Below, piece by piece: positions 5,495 through 11,892 of a DNA stretch of 12,062 bases. Within the stretch, counting starts at the first letter, position 1. Each line of letters starts with the position of its first letter. Made by a program: the position numbers and the translations under genes. Source of the DNA: a bacterium (GTDB lineage: Bacteria > Patescibacteria > Paceibacteria > UBA9973 > SBAW01); NCBI GenBank assembly GCA_021825025.1, contig JAKAIP010000005.1:1-12062 (forward strand), in the 5' to 3' direction. The notes beneath the pieces were generated by a model. It did no database searches. It was not told where the DNA came from and saw only the letters and a program-made list of their open reading frames with translations.

Positions 5495-6831
5495 TATTCG
5501 ATCGTCGCGAAACGCTCATTCTCCTTATTGGGGATTTTCTTATATTAATCGCATCCCTGTGGACCGCGCTTCTTCTTCGGAACCTGTCATTCCCGGCAAC
5601 AAGTTACTTCCAGACGAACCTCATTCCATTTCTCCCGATCTTTCTTCTCTCGATTGTTGTCTTCTATATTGCAGGTCTCTATGAGAAACAGACCCGGCCG
5701 ATACGGCGCTTGATGGGCATGCGCATCTTCGGTGCACAAGCAGCAACAGTTGCTATGGCATCAATTCTCTTTTTTGTGTTGCCGTTCTCAATCGCGCCGA
5801 AGACTATTTTGGTACTGTATCTCATCGTGTCGGTAGCTGCAGAAAGCGCGTGGCGTTTCTATCGTATGAATCGCGAGAAGACAGAAGAGAATCGTGTCCC
5901 GGCATTGTTTGTCGGAACAGGACTTGCTCACCAAGAGCTTGTTGAGGAAATAAAGAACAACGACTGGTATCTTATTCGGTGTATCTCGCAGATAGATACG
6001 TGTGCCGCGACAGAAGAGAGTCTCGTGGCGAGTATCACCGCAGGGATCAACGAGGGTGCGCGCGTGATTGTACTCGACACAGCAAATGCGATGCTGATGC
6101 AGGCGCTCGTGAAGAGCCGCGCTCTCGTTATGGCACACACGGTGACCATTAAGGATGCAGCACTCCTGTACGAAGAAATATTTGATCGTGTTTCTCTCGA
6201 GAGTGTGCCAATGGCGTCACTCTTCGAGTCGCTCTCAAAGCAGCATCAATTGTATGATGGTCTGAAACGAGTTTTCGACATCGTGCTCGCGCTGTGCGGG
6301 TCAGTTATCGCTATTCCGATTGTGACTCTCGCGGCGCTCGCACTCCTCCTCGAAAGCGGTATGCCTTTTTTCCGACACGAGCGTATTGGTAAGGGAGGAC
6401 AGCATTTTTCGATTTTGAAATTACGTTCGATGCTCCTGAATGATCATGGTGATCCTGAGCTGCAGAGGAAGAACCGCGTCACGCCGATCGGACGGCTGAT
6501 TCGAAAGACGCGTATCGATGAGCTGCCGCAACTCTGGAATGTCCTTACCGGCGATTTGTCGTTTATTGGTCCGCGCCCAGAACTTCCGAAAATTGCCGAG
6601 GTCTACGAGCAGGAGATCCCGCAGTACTGGATGCGGCACTTGATTACGCCGGGGCTTTCTGGCTGGGCGCAGATTCATGACTATGACGCGCCGCGCGGCC
6701 CTGCGGATGTTGTTCGTACGCGGCGCAAACTTGCCTACGATCTCTATTACTTGAAACATCGTTCGTTCAGTCTCGATGTGGCTATTGCCGTGAAAACGAT
6801 TCGTGCACTACTCTCACTTTCTGGGACATGA
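5491..6831 (+). CDS. Polyprenyl-phosphate sugar-1-phosphate transferase (polyisoprenyl-phosphate hexose-1-P transferase family)
   Basis: 446 aa. These enzymes start glycan assembly by moving a sugar-1-phosphate from a nucleotide sugar to undecaprenyl phosphate. The N-terminal part has four hydrophobic segments (about 8-30, 45-63, 80-100, 104-118). A soluble middle domain (about 135-225) looks like the CoA-binding-like fold common in WbaP-type enzymes. The C-terminal catalytic domain has a membrane helix (262-288), FFRHERIGKGGQHFSILKLRSM (292-313; key residues RIG, K310, R312), RIDELPQLWNVL (341-352) with the Asp-Glu pair D343-E344 that matches the catalytic dyad of PglC-like enzymes, SFIGPRPEL (357-365) and TPGLSGWAQI (386-395). 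The length is typical of the long bitopic/polytopic form. It overlaps folD by ATGA, so the two are probably translated together. The adjacent GT4 gene is the likely next enzyme. The sugar is unknown. Confidence 0.92.
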   Translation: MVFDRRETLILLIGDFLILIASLWTALLLRNLSFPATSYFQTNLIPFLPIFLLSIVVFYIAGLYEKQTRPIRRLMGMRIFGAQAATVAMASILFFVLPFSIAPKTILVLYLIVSVAAESAWRFYRMNREKTEENRVPALFVGTGLAHQELVEEIKNNDWYLIRCISQIDTCAATEESLVASITAGINEGARVIVLDTANAMLMQALVKSRALVMAHTVTIKDAALLYEEIFDRVSLESVPMASLFESLSKQHQLYDGLKRVFDIVLALCGSVIAIPIVTLAALALLLESGMPFFRHERIGKGGQHFSILKLRSMLLNDHGDPELQRKNRVTPIGRLIRKTRIDELPQLWNVLTGDLSFIGPRPELPKIAEVYEQEIPQYWMRHLITPGLSGWAQIHDYDAPRGPADVVRTRRKLAYDLYYLKHRSFSLDVAIAVKTIRALLSLSGT

Positions 6832-7652
6832 TACTCGACGGTCGTTCTCTCGCAGCCGAAGTTCTTGCGCGCACGAAAGCGCGCTCGGTACTCCTCGACC
6901 ACGCCCCTCGGGTACTGGTGCTCTCTGCAAACGAAACGCCAGCGACTCTGTCGTATCTCAAGATTAAAGAGAAGCGTGCAAGTGATGCGGGATGTGTGCT
7001 TGAACGCAAGCGATTTCCCGAGGACGCTCCCACGGAAGAACTTGTGGCGGCGATAAGAAACTCGACAGCCGATGTGGTATTGGTACAACTCCCTCTGTCG
7101 AGTGACCGTATAGCACGAGACGTATGCGATGCTATTCCTCTTGAAAAAGATGCGGATGTGCTTTCGGCTGCTGCACGAGAGAAATTTGAAAAAGGTGAGA
7201 GTGGGGCACTGTTGCCGCCGGTGGTCGCTGCAGTGCGGGAGATTTTTGAGCACCACAACATCGCAGTGAAAGGGAAGAGGGCAGTCGTTATTGGTGCAGG
7301 GTTTCTTGTCGGAGGGCCCTGTGCGACCTGGCTCAGACAGCAGGGCGCGGTGGTCGAGTGCGTGACGAGCGACTCGGGGAATGTGCACGAAGCACTTGCA
7401 ACCGCAGACATACTTATTTCGGGAGCAGGATCACCACACCTTATTCAGCCAGCTATGCTACAGCAGGGAGTGGTACTTATCGATGCTGGAACGTCGGAAT
7501 CGAATGGAGAAATTGTCGGTGATGCTGATCCGGCCTGCGCTGAAAAATGTTCGCTCTTCACGCCCGTCCCAGGTGGCATGGGTCCTCTCGCGGTCGCGTG
7601 CCTCTTCGAGAATGTGGTCACTCTCAAAGAGGGTGCGAAAAAAGTGCAATAA
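6828..7652 (+). CDS. folD: FolD: methylene-THF dehydrogenase / methenyl-THF cyclohydrolase, diverged
   Basis: 274 aa, slightly shorter than the usual 280-290. FolD interconverts 5,10-methylene- and 10-formyl-tetrahydrofolate using NAD(P), in the cytoplasm, feeding purine and fMet-tRNA synthesis. Visible: the catalytic Tyr-x3-Lys as Y43 and K47 in SYLKIKEKR, VQLPL (86-90) with the conserved Gln, KDAD (107-110), the nucleotide-binding loop VVIGAGFLVGGPCATWL (153-169), and the highly conserved TPVPGGMGPLAVACLFENV (245-263). Departures: the usual PCTP-x-G motif is replaced by LLPPVVAAV (128-136), and the DGF after the KD pair is changed. The catalytic Tyr, Lys and Gln remain, so it is probably active. 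The start is fixed by the ATGA overlap with the sugar transferase. That pairing is metabolically unrelated and likely reflects genome compaction. Confidence 0.92.
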   Translation: MILDGRSLAAEVLARTKARSVLLDHAPRVLVLSANETPATLSYLKIKEKRASDAGCVLERKRFPEDAPTEELVAAIRNSTADVVLVQLPLSSDRIARDVCDAIPLEKDADVLSAAAREKFEKGESGALLPPVVAAVREIFEHHNIAVKGKRAVVIGAGFLVGGPCATWLRQQGAVVECVTSDSGNVHEALATADILISGAGSPHLIQPAMLQQGVVLIDAGTSESNGEIVGDADPACAEKCSLFTPVPGGMGPLAVACLFENVVTLKEGAKKVQ

Positions 7653-7694
7653 ATACGCGGTTGGCGCAAGACTTCGCTTTTTTAATATTTGGTC

Positions 7695-7706
7695 TATACT
7701 CTGGCT
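7695..7706 (+). promoter_or_regulatory. -10 element giving a leaderless secD start
   Basis: TATACT at 7695-7700 is followed by six bases and then ATG 7707, so a start seven bases past the hexamer would fall on the A of ATG. A T-rich stretch (7678-7690) lies upstream. No strong -35 is seen; TTCGCT at 7673-7678 is a weak candidate with a 16-bp spacer. Confidence 0.6.
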
Positions 7707-9020
7707 ATGTCTCGTTTCCGAGTGTCTGCGGCTATAGCCCTCGTTGCAGGGTTTTTACTTATCTACTTTGTGTGGGCGACTGAAGCCAATCCGGGAAGCT
7801 CGTATCGCTTCAAGCTTGGTCTCGATCTCGCAGGTGGTACGGAACTTGTCTATAAGGCTGATATGAGCCAGACACCGGCTGCCGAGCGAAGTGATGCACT
7901 CTCGGCACTCCAGGGTGTTGTGGAGCGACGAGTGAATCTCTTCGGGGTGGCTGAGCCGCTCGTGCAGACTGAGCAGGCGAGTGCGCTCTCCGGTACGACC
8001 GAGGATCGTCTCATTGTTGATTTGCCAGGCGTGACTGACATCAAGGCAGCAGTCGCGGCGCTTGGACAGACGCCGACGCTTGAGTTTCGACTCGCAACCA
8101 CCACCACTGTCGGTACGACAACGGAAACAGTCTATGCGCCAACCGGATTGACTGGTCGCTACCTCTCAAGCGCCACGCTTGGCTTTGGTTCAGGCGCAAC
8201 TTCAGGACTCTCTGCTCCGCAGGTGATTCTCAATTTCAATAGTGACGGGGCGAAGTTGTTTGAGAAAATCACACGAGAAAACGTCGGTCGTCAGCTCGCT
8301 ATCTTCCTCGACGGGCAGCCTATTTCTTCCCCAGTGATTCAAGAAGCAATTCCAGGAGGACAGGCAACTATCACGGGACATTTCACTGCCACAGAGGCAC
8401 GCGACTTGGTACGCAATTTGAATTTCGGTGCGCTCCCGGTGCCAATCTCACTTGAGAGTAGTTCGGCAGTCGGTCCAACACTCGGTTCCGTTGCTATTTC
8501 AGCAGGCGTGATGGCCGGCATCATCGGCTTCGCAATCGTCGCACTCTTTATGATCGCGTGGTATCGCCTCCCAGGAGTGATCGCGACTCTCGCCCTGGTT
8601 GAGTACCTTGCCTTCATGCTCGCAGTTATCAAAGTGATTCCGGTTACCCTCACCGCCTCAGGCATCGCAGGACTCATTATTTCGGTGGGTATGGCAGTGG
8701 ATGCGAACGTGCTCATCTTCGAGCGCACGAAGGAAGAGTTGCGTGAAGGAAAGGGAGCTCGCGAAGCGGTGCACATCGGTTTCTCGCGTGCTTGGACCGC
8801 TATTCGCGACGGTCACCTTACGATGATTATTTCCGGCGTCATTCTCTTCTGGCTCGGTACGTCGATCGTGCAGGGCTTCGCACTGGTGTTCGTACTCGGC
8901 GTGCTCGCTTCCTTCGTCTCAGCCGTCACGCTTTCTCGTGTCTTCTTGCTCGCCATTGTGCCGGAACACAAGGAAGGGGTGTGGAAGTTCCTTATGGGCT
9001 CGGGCATCCATAACGCATAA
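7707..9020 (+). CDS. secD: Protein translocase subunit SecD
   Basis: 437 aa. With SecF it forms the membrane complex that uses the proton gradient to pull exported proteins out of SecYEG. One N-terminal membrane segment (about 6-24) is followed by the conserved GLDLAGGTELVY (38-49), the periplasmic-type P1 domain (about 45-250), then five more membrane helices from SSSAVGPTLGS (251-261) onward. VGMAVDANVLIFER (327-340) carries D332, equivalent to the helix-4 aspartate important for proton transport, and FSRAWTAIRDGHLTM (359-373) is the family's following motif. The P1 region is short compared with E. coli SecD (615 aa), as is common in Gram-positive-like and reduced bacteria. A TTG at 7689 would add six residues but lies before the -10 element, so ATG 7707 is chosen. 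SecF follows after 3 bp. Confidence 0.97.
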   Translation: MSRFRVSAAIALVAGFLLIYFVWATEANPGSSYRFKLGLDLAGGTELVYKADMSQTPAAERSDALSALQGVVERRVNLFGVAEPLVQTEQASALSGTTEDRLIVDLPGVTDIKAAVAALGQTPTLEFRLATTTTVGTTTETVYAPTGLTGRYLSSATLGFGSGATSGLSAPQVILNFNSDGAKLFEKITRENVGRQLAIFLDGQPISSPVIQEAIPGGQATITGHFTATEARDLVRNLNFGALPVPISLESSSAVGPTLGSVAISAGVMAGIIGFAIVALFMIAWYRLPGVIATLALVEYLAFMLAVIKVIPVTLTASGIAGLIISVGMAVDANVLIFERTKEELREGKGAREAVHIGFSRAWTAIRDGHLTMIISGVILFWLGTSIVQGFALVFVLGVLASFVSAVTLSRVFLLAIVPEHKEGVWKFLMGSGIHNA

Positions 9021-9023
9021 TTT

Positions 9024-9923
9024 ATGTATATCATCCGTCATCGCGCGCTCTTCTTCTGGATCACCGGGATCATTCTCGTTGCGGCGGTCGGCGCCATCAC
9101 GCTCTACGGTCTCCCGCTCGGTATCGATTTCACGGGCGGCACAATGATGCAGGTGAACTATCCGAACGGCCGTCCTGCACTCTCGACGATTCAGTCTGAG
9201 CTTGCGCCGATTCCGCTCGGGGCGGTGTCAGTTCGAGCTTCAGGAGATACGGCAGTCGCACTCCGTATGCGGACGCTCTCACAGGCAGAACATGACGCAA
9301 TACTTACTGCGCTCTCCGCTTCTGCATCGACAACGGAACTCGCCTACACGAGCGTCGGTCCGGCACTTGGAAGTCAGTTCACCAATAAAGCACTCTGGGC
9401 AATTTTCGCGGTGGTGCTTGTCATCGTGCTCTATATCGCATTTGCTTTCCGTAAGGTGTCACGCCCCGTCCCCGGTTGGGGCTACGGTATTACGGTGGTC
9501 GCGATGCTCGCAATCGATATTATCGTGCCGACCGGCTTCTACGCCGCATACTGTCACTTCACTGGTGCAGAGGTGGACTCACTCTTCATCGTCGCGCTCC
9601 TCTCGCTGCTCGGCTATTGTGTGAACGATGTGATCGTCATCTTCGACCGTATTCGCGAGCATCTCGCAAAGAACGAAAAGAATCGCGTGAAGGAGACTTT
9701 TGAAGAAACGATAGGGAAGTCGATCAGTGAGACGATGAATCGTTCGATCAATACGGCGCTCACGGTGGTTCTCGCGCTTCTTGCCCTCATCTACTTCGGT
9801 GCTGAATCGACCCGCAACTTCGCGCTTGTGATGCTCGTCGGTGTGGCTGCTGGCACGTTCTCCTCGATTGCGCGCTCCGCACCGCTCCTTATTCCTATTT
9901 CAACGTGGTTCAATAAGAAATAA
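9024..9923 (+). CDS. secF: Protein translocase subunit SecF
   Basis: 299 aa, the usual SecF size (about 290-320). It is the partner of SecD in the export-driving complex. First membrane helix about 8-30, then GIDFTGGTMM (33-42), the P4 domain, VGPALGSQF (111-119), and five further helices. YCVNDVIVIFDRIRE (198-212), with N201 and D202, is the signature of SecF helix 4, and TMNRSINTALTVVLALL (237-253) follows as expected. The ATG is 3 bp after the secD stop and has no Shine-Dalgarno site, so translation probably depends on coupling with secD. It ends 10 bp before the kinase gene. Confidence 0.97.
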   Translation: MYIIRHRALFFWITGIILVAAVGAITLYGLPLGIDFTGGTMMQVNYPNGRPALSTIQSELAPIPLGAVSVRASGDTAVALRMRTLSQAEHDAILTALSASASTTELAYTSVGPALGSQFTNKALWAIFAVVLVIVLYIAFAFRKVSRPVPGWGYGITVVAMLAIDIIVPTGFYAAYCHFTGAEVDSLFIVALLSLLGYCVNDVIVIFDRIREHLAKNEKNRVKETFEETIGKSISETMNRSINTALTVVLALLALIYFGAESTRNFALVMLVGVAAGTFSSIARSAPLLIPISTWFNKK

Positions 9924-9933
9924 GATATCCGGG

Positions 9934-10509
9934 ATGATTATTGGCATAACCGGCACGAATGGTTCAGGGAAGGGGACGGTTGTTGAACATCTAAAGTCGA
10001 AAGGGTTTACGCACTATTCTGCACGACAGGTCATTCTGAGAGAGATTGAACGCCGCGGACTTCCTCCTGCGCGCGACACGATGCGCACCGTCGCAAATGA
10101 CTTACGGAAGACACATCACCCGGCGTACATTGTTGAAGAACTTTTCAAACAAGCAGCCGCGGCGGGCGGCGATGCGGTTATCGAGTCGGTACGCGTACTC
10201 AAAGAGGCAGAGTTTTTGAAGGAGCGTGGAGCATTTCTTATCGCTGTGGATGCAATACGGAGACTGCGGTACGAGCGGGTGGTGCGTCGCGGATCACCGA
10301 CCGACCATATTTCATACGATACGTTCTGTGCACAAGAAGATGCAGAGATGAATAATCCCGAGCCATGGGATATGAATATATTTGGCGTCATGCAGCTCGC
10401 CGACTATACCATCGTGAATATCGGCTCTCCAGAAGAAATTACTTCACGTGTCGACGCTATCGTCGACACCCTGCGGCGTCTTGAGGCGTCGCGAGAAGTT
10501 AAGAAATAA
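9934..10509 (+). CDS. P-loop nucleoside/nucleotide kinase-like protein (dephospho-CoA kinase or dNMP kinase-like)
   Basis: 191 aa. A canonical Walker A loop, GITGTNGSGKGT (4-15), opens the protein, so it binds ATP or GTP. The rest resembles the NMP-kinase/dephospho-CoA kinase group: YSARQVILREIERRGLPPARD (28-48; key residues R31, R40-R41, R47-D48), VANDLR (53-58), AVIESVR (81-87) at the expected second strand, and FLIAVDAIRRLRYERVVRRG (101-120), which looks like a lid with several Arg. The substrate is not clear. Dephospho-CoA kinase usually has a D-x-D/LLFE pattern not obvious here; the N-terminal half of some phage and CPR dCMP-deaminase-linked proteins looks closer. The frame is open upstream to 9841, but that would overlap secF by 83 bp, so ATG 9934 is chosen. 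It is the last gene of the secDF run and overlaps the UMP kinase gene tail-to-tail by 11 bp. Confidence 0.75.
   Translation: MIIGITGTNGSGKGTVVEHLKSKGFTHYSARQVILREIERRGLPPARDTMRTVANDLRKTHHPAYIVEELFKQAAAAGGDAVIESVRVLKEAEFLKERGAFLIAVDAIRRLRYERVVRRGSPTDHISYDTFCAQEDAEMNNPEPWDMNIFGVMQLADYTIVNIGSPEEITSRVDAIVDTLRRLEASREVKK
10448..10469. repeat. Perfect 9-bp inverted repeat near the end of the P-loop kinase gene
   Basis: GTGTCGACG (10448-10456) and CGTCGACAC (10461-10469) pair perfectly around the loop CTAT. It lies inside the kinase frame and 30 bases past the stop of the opposing UMP kinase gene. There is no proper T-run after it on either strand, so it is at best a weak terminator or a transcript-end stabiliser. 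Confidence 0.45.
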
Positions 10510-11191
10510 TCGTTCCGACAAACGGCTTGCCGTCGAGATAGTTTGAAAACTCTTCAATCTTCGCGCCGTTAATGATAGCTACTTCAAGCCCGAGAGCTTC
10601 GGCTTCTTTTGCTGCAATCGGATCAAAGGGGGAAGAGAGCCCAGGGTCCCATTCTTCAGGAATTACTTTACGGAAATCTGCCCAGGAGATTTTCTCTATT
10701 TTCTTCGCCTCGGGATTTTTACGAGGATCACTATCGTAGACGTAATCAATATTGGAGAGGTTGACGAGATGTGTCGAACCAAGATTTTTCGCAATGAGGA
10801 CGGCATCATAGTCGGTCGAACAGCCCGGCTGCCAGCCAGCAGCAATGATGATCGGTTCTTCAGCATCAATGTCGATTGTCGGGTTCTTTACGACCTGCGG
10901 GTGTGCGTAACCAACAAATATGTTGCGCAGGAGTTGGCCATTGAGGCGAGTCGAGTGGATCCCAATCCAGTCGAGATCTTGTCGTGAGAGTGGGGTGACC
11001 ATATTTGCGGCGCTCTGGTAGCGACGCGCAATCTTGCCACCACCAGCGATAATGGAGAACGTAAACCCACGCTGTACTTTTTCAAGAATGAGTGTCTTAA
11101 AACGCGAAAGAAAGTCAGTATCAATAGCATCAGGAACGATGAGAGAACCTCCGACAGACACAACAATACGCTCTCGCTCGGGTGCGTTCAT
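10499..11191 (-). CDS. pyrH: UMP kinase, archaeal type (amino acid kinase fold)
   Basis: 230 aa. Phosphorylates UMP to UDP with ATP in the cytoplasm. Amino-acid-kinase motifs: VVSVGGSLIVP (10-20), the phosphate-binding IIAGGGKIARRY (48-59), DWIGIHSTRLNGQLL (74-88), AAGWQPGCSTDYDAVLIAK (117-135), VNLSNIDYVYDSDPRKNP (143-160) and SSPFDPIAAKEAEALGL (186-202). The combination GGSLIVP, WIGI-x2-TR-x-N-x-LL and the DPRKNPEAKKI region matches archaeal UMP kinases (Pyrococcus type) better than the typical bacterial hexameric PyrH. Bacterial PyrH normally carries a GTP-regulated insert that I do not see here. ATG 11191 is preferred over the TTG two codons upstream. It has no Shine-Dalgarno site of its own; a 9-codon leader frame with a good one ends on its start codon. 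Tail-to-tail overlap of 11 bp with the P-loop kinase. Other amino-acid kinases are possible but unlikely. Confidence 0.85.
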   Translation of the reverse strand: MNAPERERIVVSVGGSLIVPDAIDTDFLSRFKTLILEKVQRGFTFSIIAGGGKIARRYQSAANMVTPLSRQDLDWIGIHSTRLNGQLLRNIFVGYAHPQVVKNPTIDIDAEEPIIIAAGWQPGCSTDYDAVLIAKNLGSTHLVNLSNIDYVYDSDPRKNPEAKKIEKISWADFRKVIPEEWDPGLSSPFDPIAAKEAEALGLEVAIINGAKIEEFSNYLDGKPFVGTIIS

Positions 11192-11217
11192 AGACAAGGG
11201 GTGACGGCTTCACTCAT
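11188..11217 (-). CDS. Possible 9-codon leader peptide coupled to the UMP kinase gene
   Basis: The minus strand shows AAGGAG (plus 11224-11229), six bases, then ATG (11217-11215), a good initiation site. The frame encodes MSEAVTPCL and stops at TGA (11190-11188), which overlaps the pyrH ATG as ATGA. The frame differs from pyrH, so it is not an extension. The Shine-Dalgarno lies in an arm that can pair with bases just before the pyrH start. It could be a coupling leader; given its size, chance is possible. Confidence 0.35.
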   Translation of the reverse strand: MSEAVTPCL

Positions 11218-11232
11218 TGTACGCTCCTTGTC
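11193..11232 (-). promoter_or_regulatory. Inverted repeat masking the leader Shine-Dalgarno before pyrH
   Basis: On the plus strand GACAAGG (11193-11199) and CCTTGTC (11226-11232) are perfect 7-bp arms. In the minus-strand transcript the 5' arm contains most of the AAGGAG site and the 3' arm ends one base before the pyrH ATG. A stem would hide the leader initiation site. Confidence 0.35.
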
Positions 11233-11243
11233 GCAGCATGCAA
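11216..11243 (-). promoter_or_regulatory. Possible internal promoter of pyrH
   Basis: The minus strand has TTGCAT (plus 11243-11238), a 16-bp spacer and TACAAT (11221-11216). Transcription would start near 11209, leaving an 18-base leader that lacks the leader-peptide start codon. Confidence 0.35.
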
Positions 11244-11249
11244 CTTGTT

Positions 11250-11711
11250 TCAACTGATTTCCGTGTCACGAGATGATTCAGTTGCTTTTTTGATGAGCCA
11301 AGATGATGACTGCACCTTGCCTCCGGCGCCGACGTTGTAGTGCATCTCGATACCAAGCTCGTTACACACCTCCACCTCAGGTACGGGATCGTCATCAGGT
11401 TTCCGATCGCCACCATTTGCAAAAATATGTGGCTGTATTTTCCGTAACATATGGCACACACTGCGGTCAGTATCCCCGGGAACGTGTTCCGTAAGGACGA
11501 CACGGTCGACACCAGCAATGGCTTCAATGATTTCTTTTCGTTCTGCTTCTGGCATAAACGGGGAACCCTTTTTATCACGGAGCCAGTGGTCATTATTGAG
11601 GATGACCACGAGCTCATCGCCGAGTTTTTTCGCTTCTTGGAACATACGGATGTGCCCGATGTGTACCGGGTCGAACCCGCCAGAAACCGCCACAACAACT
11701 CGTTTTTCCAT
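11250..11711 (-). CDS. Small HIGH-motif nucleotidyltransferase (cytidylyltransferase-like family)
   Basis: 153 aa, the normal size for stand-alone family members. These enzymes join a nucleotide to a phosphorylated substrate with release of pyrophosphate. Visible motifs: VVVAVSGGFDPVHIGH (5-20), including the literal HIGH at 17-20, GDELVVILNND (31-41) with the following lysine-rich loop RDKKGSPFMPEAER (45-58), where M53-E58 fits the MPEAER pattern, FANGGDR (97-103), and QSSSW (134-138) in the place of the C-terminal ISSTR-type motif. It could be a RfaE2/HldE-like sugar-1-phosphate nucleotidyltransferase, a glycerol-3-phosphate cytidylyltransferase (TagD-like), or FAD/CoA-pathway related; the motifs do not decide. 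Given the envelope genes nearby, a sugar or glycerol donor is plausible. The frame extends upstream to 11891 through the rRNA leader region, which is not credible. ATG 11711 sits six bases after a TACACT -10. pyrH follows after 58 bp. Confidence 0.85.
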   Translation of the reverse strand: MEKRVVVAVSGGFDPVHIGHIRMFQEAKKLGDELVVILNNDHWLRDKKGSPFMPEAERKEIIEAIAGVDRVVLTEHVPGDTDRSVCHMLRKIQPHIFANGGDRKPDDDPVPEVEVCNELGIEMHYNVGAGGKVQSSSWLIKKATESSRDTEIS

Positions 11712-11730
11712 GCTACCAGTGTAGCACTGG
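11711..11730 (-). promoter_or_regulatory. Extended -10 with overlapping inverted repeats at a leaderless start
   Basis: The minus strand reads TGC-TACACT (plus 11726-11718), then six bases, then ATG 11711: the same layout as at 2517-2534. Two perfect inverted repeats overlap it: TGCTAC/GTAGCA (11711-11716 with 11721-11726) and CCAGTG/CACTGG (11716-11721 with 11725-11730). The second is centred over the -10 and looks like an operator. Confidence 0.5.
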
Positions 11731-11771
11731 CGTAGCGACGACCCTGGTCTGAGGAGGGGAGAATGAGGGTG

Positions 11772-11798
11772 TTGACGCCACCTAGATACTCCTATACT
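11772..11798 (+). promoter_or_regulatory. 16S rRNA operon promoter
   Basis: TTGACG (11772-11777) is a good -35, followed by TATACT (11793-11798, 15-bp spacer) or TACTAT (11795-11800, 17-bp spacer). Transcription would start near 11805, giving a leader of about 150 bases before 16S. This is the only clear -35/-10 pair of consensus quality in the window, as expected for rRNA. Confidence 0.7.
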
Positions 11799-11810
11799 AT
11801 AGCCACTAGC

Positions 11811-11841
11811 GTTCCGCTCTTGCGGGACGGGGTGCTTTTTT
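11811..11841 (+). promoter_or_regulatory. rRNA leader hairpin followed by a T-run (boxB/boxA-like or attenuator)
   Basis: GTTCCGC (11811-11817) pairs with GCGGGAC (11822-11828) around TCTT, with one G-U pair. Seven bases later comes TGCTTTTTTGAC (from 11833). In E. coli the rRNA leader has a boxB hairpin followed by boxA, TGCTCTTTAACA; the first eight bases match in seven places. It could equally be a weak intrinsic terminator. Confidence 0.4.
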
Positions 11842-11867
11842 GACCTCTGACAACCGAATACGTGAAC

Positions 11868-11889
11868 GCCCGCCACGGAGGTGGCGGGC
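11868..11889 (+). repeat. GC-rich hairpin in the 16S leader
   Basis: GCCCGCCAC (11868-11876) and GTGGCGGGC (11881-11889) form a perfect 9-bp stem with a GGAG loop. No T-run follows, so it is not a standard terminator. It lies about 70 bases before the mature 16S 5' end. Confidence 0.7.
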
Positions 11890-11892
11890 ACG

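Noticed and set aside
6747..7411. Two long minus-strand frames of 209-213 codons opposite folD
   Set aside because: Low-complexity Ser/Arg-rich translations without recognisable motifs, fully covered by a well-supported folD on the other strand.
7653..7694. Possible terminator after folD (GCG...CGC before six T)
   Set aside because: Only a 3-bp stem can form around an 8-base loop, too weak for an intrinsic terminator; the T-run may instead belong to the secD promoter region.
7689..7706. TTG start of secD
   Set aside because: The added six residues are encoded by the -10 element itself; ATG 7707 directly precedes the normal SecD N-terminus.
11712..11891. 60-residue N-terminal extension of the nucleotidyltransferase
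   Set aside because: It runs antisense through the rRNA promoter and leader, has no family resemblance, and the HIGH-motif domain begins right after ATG 11711.
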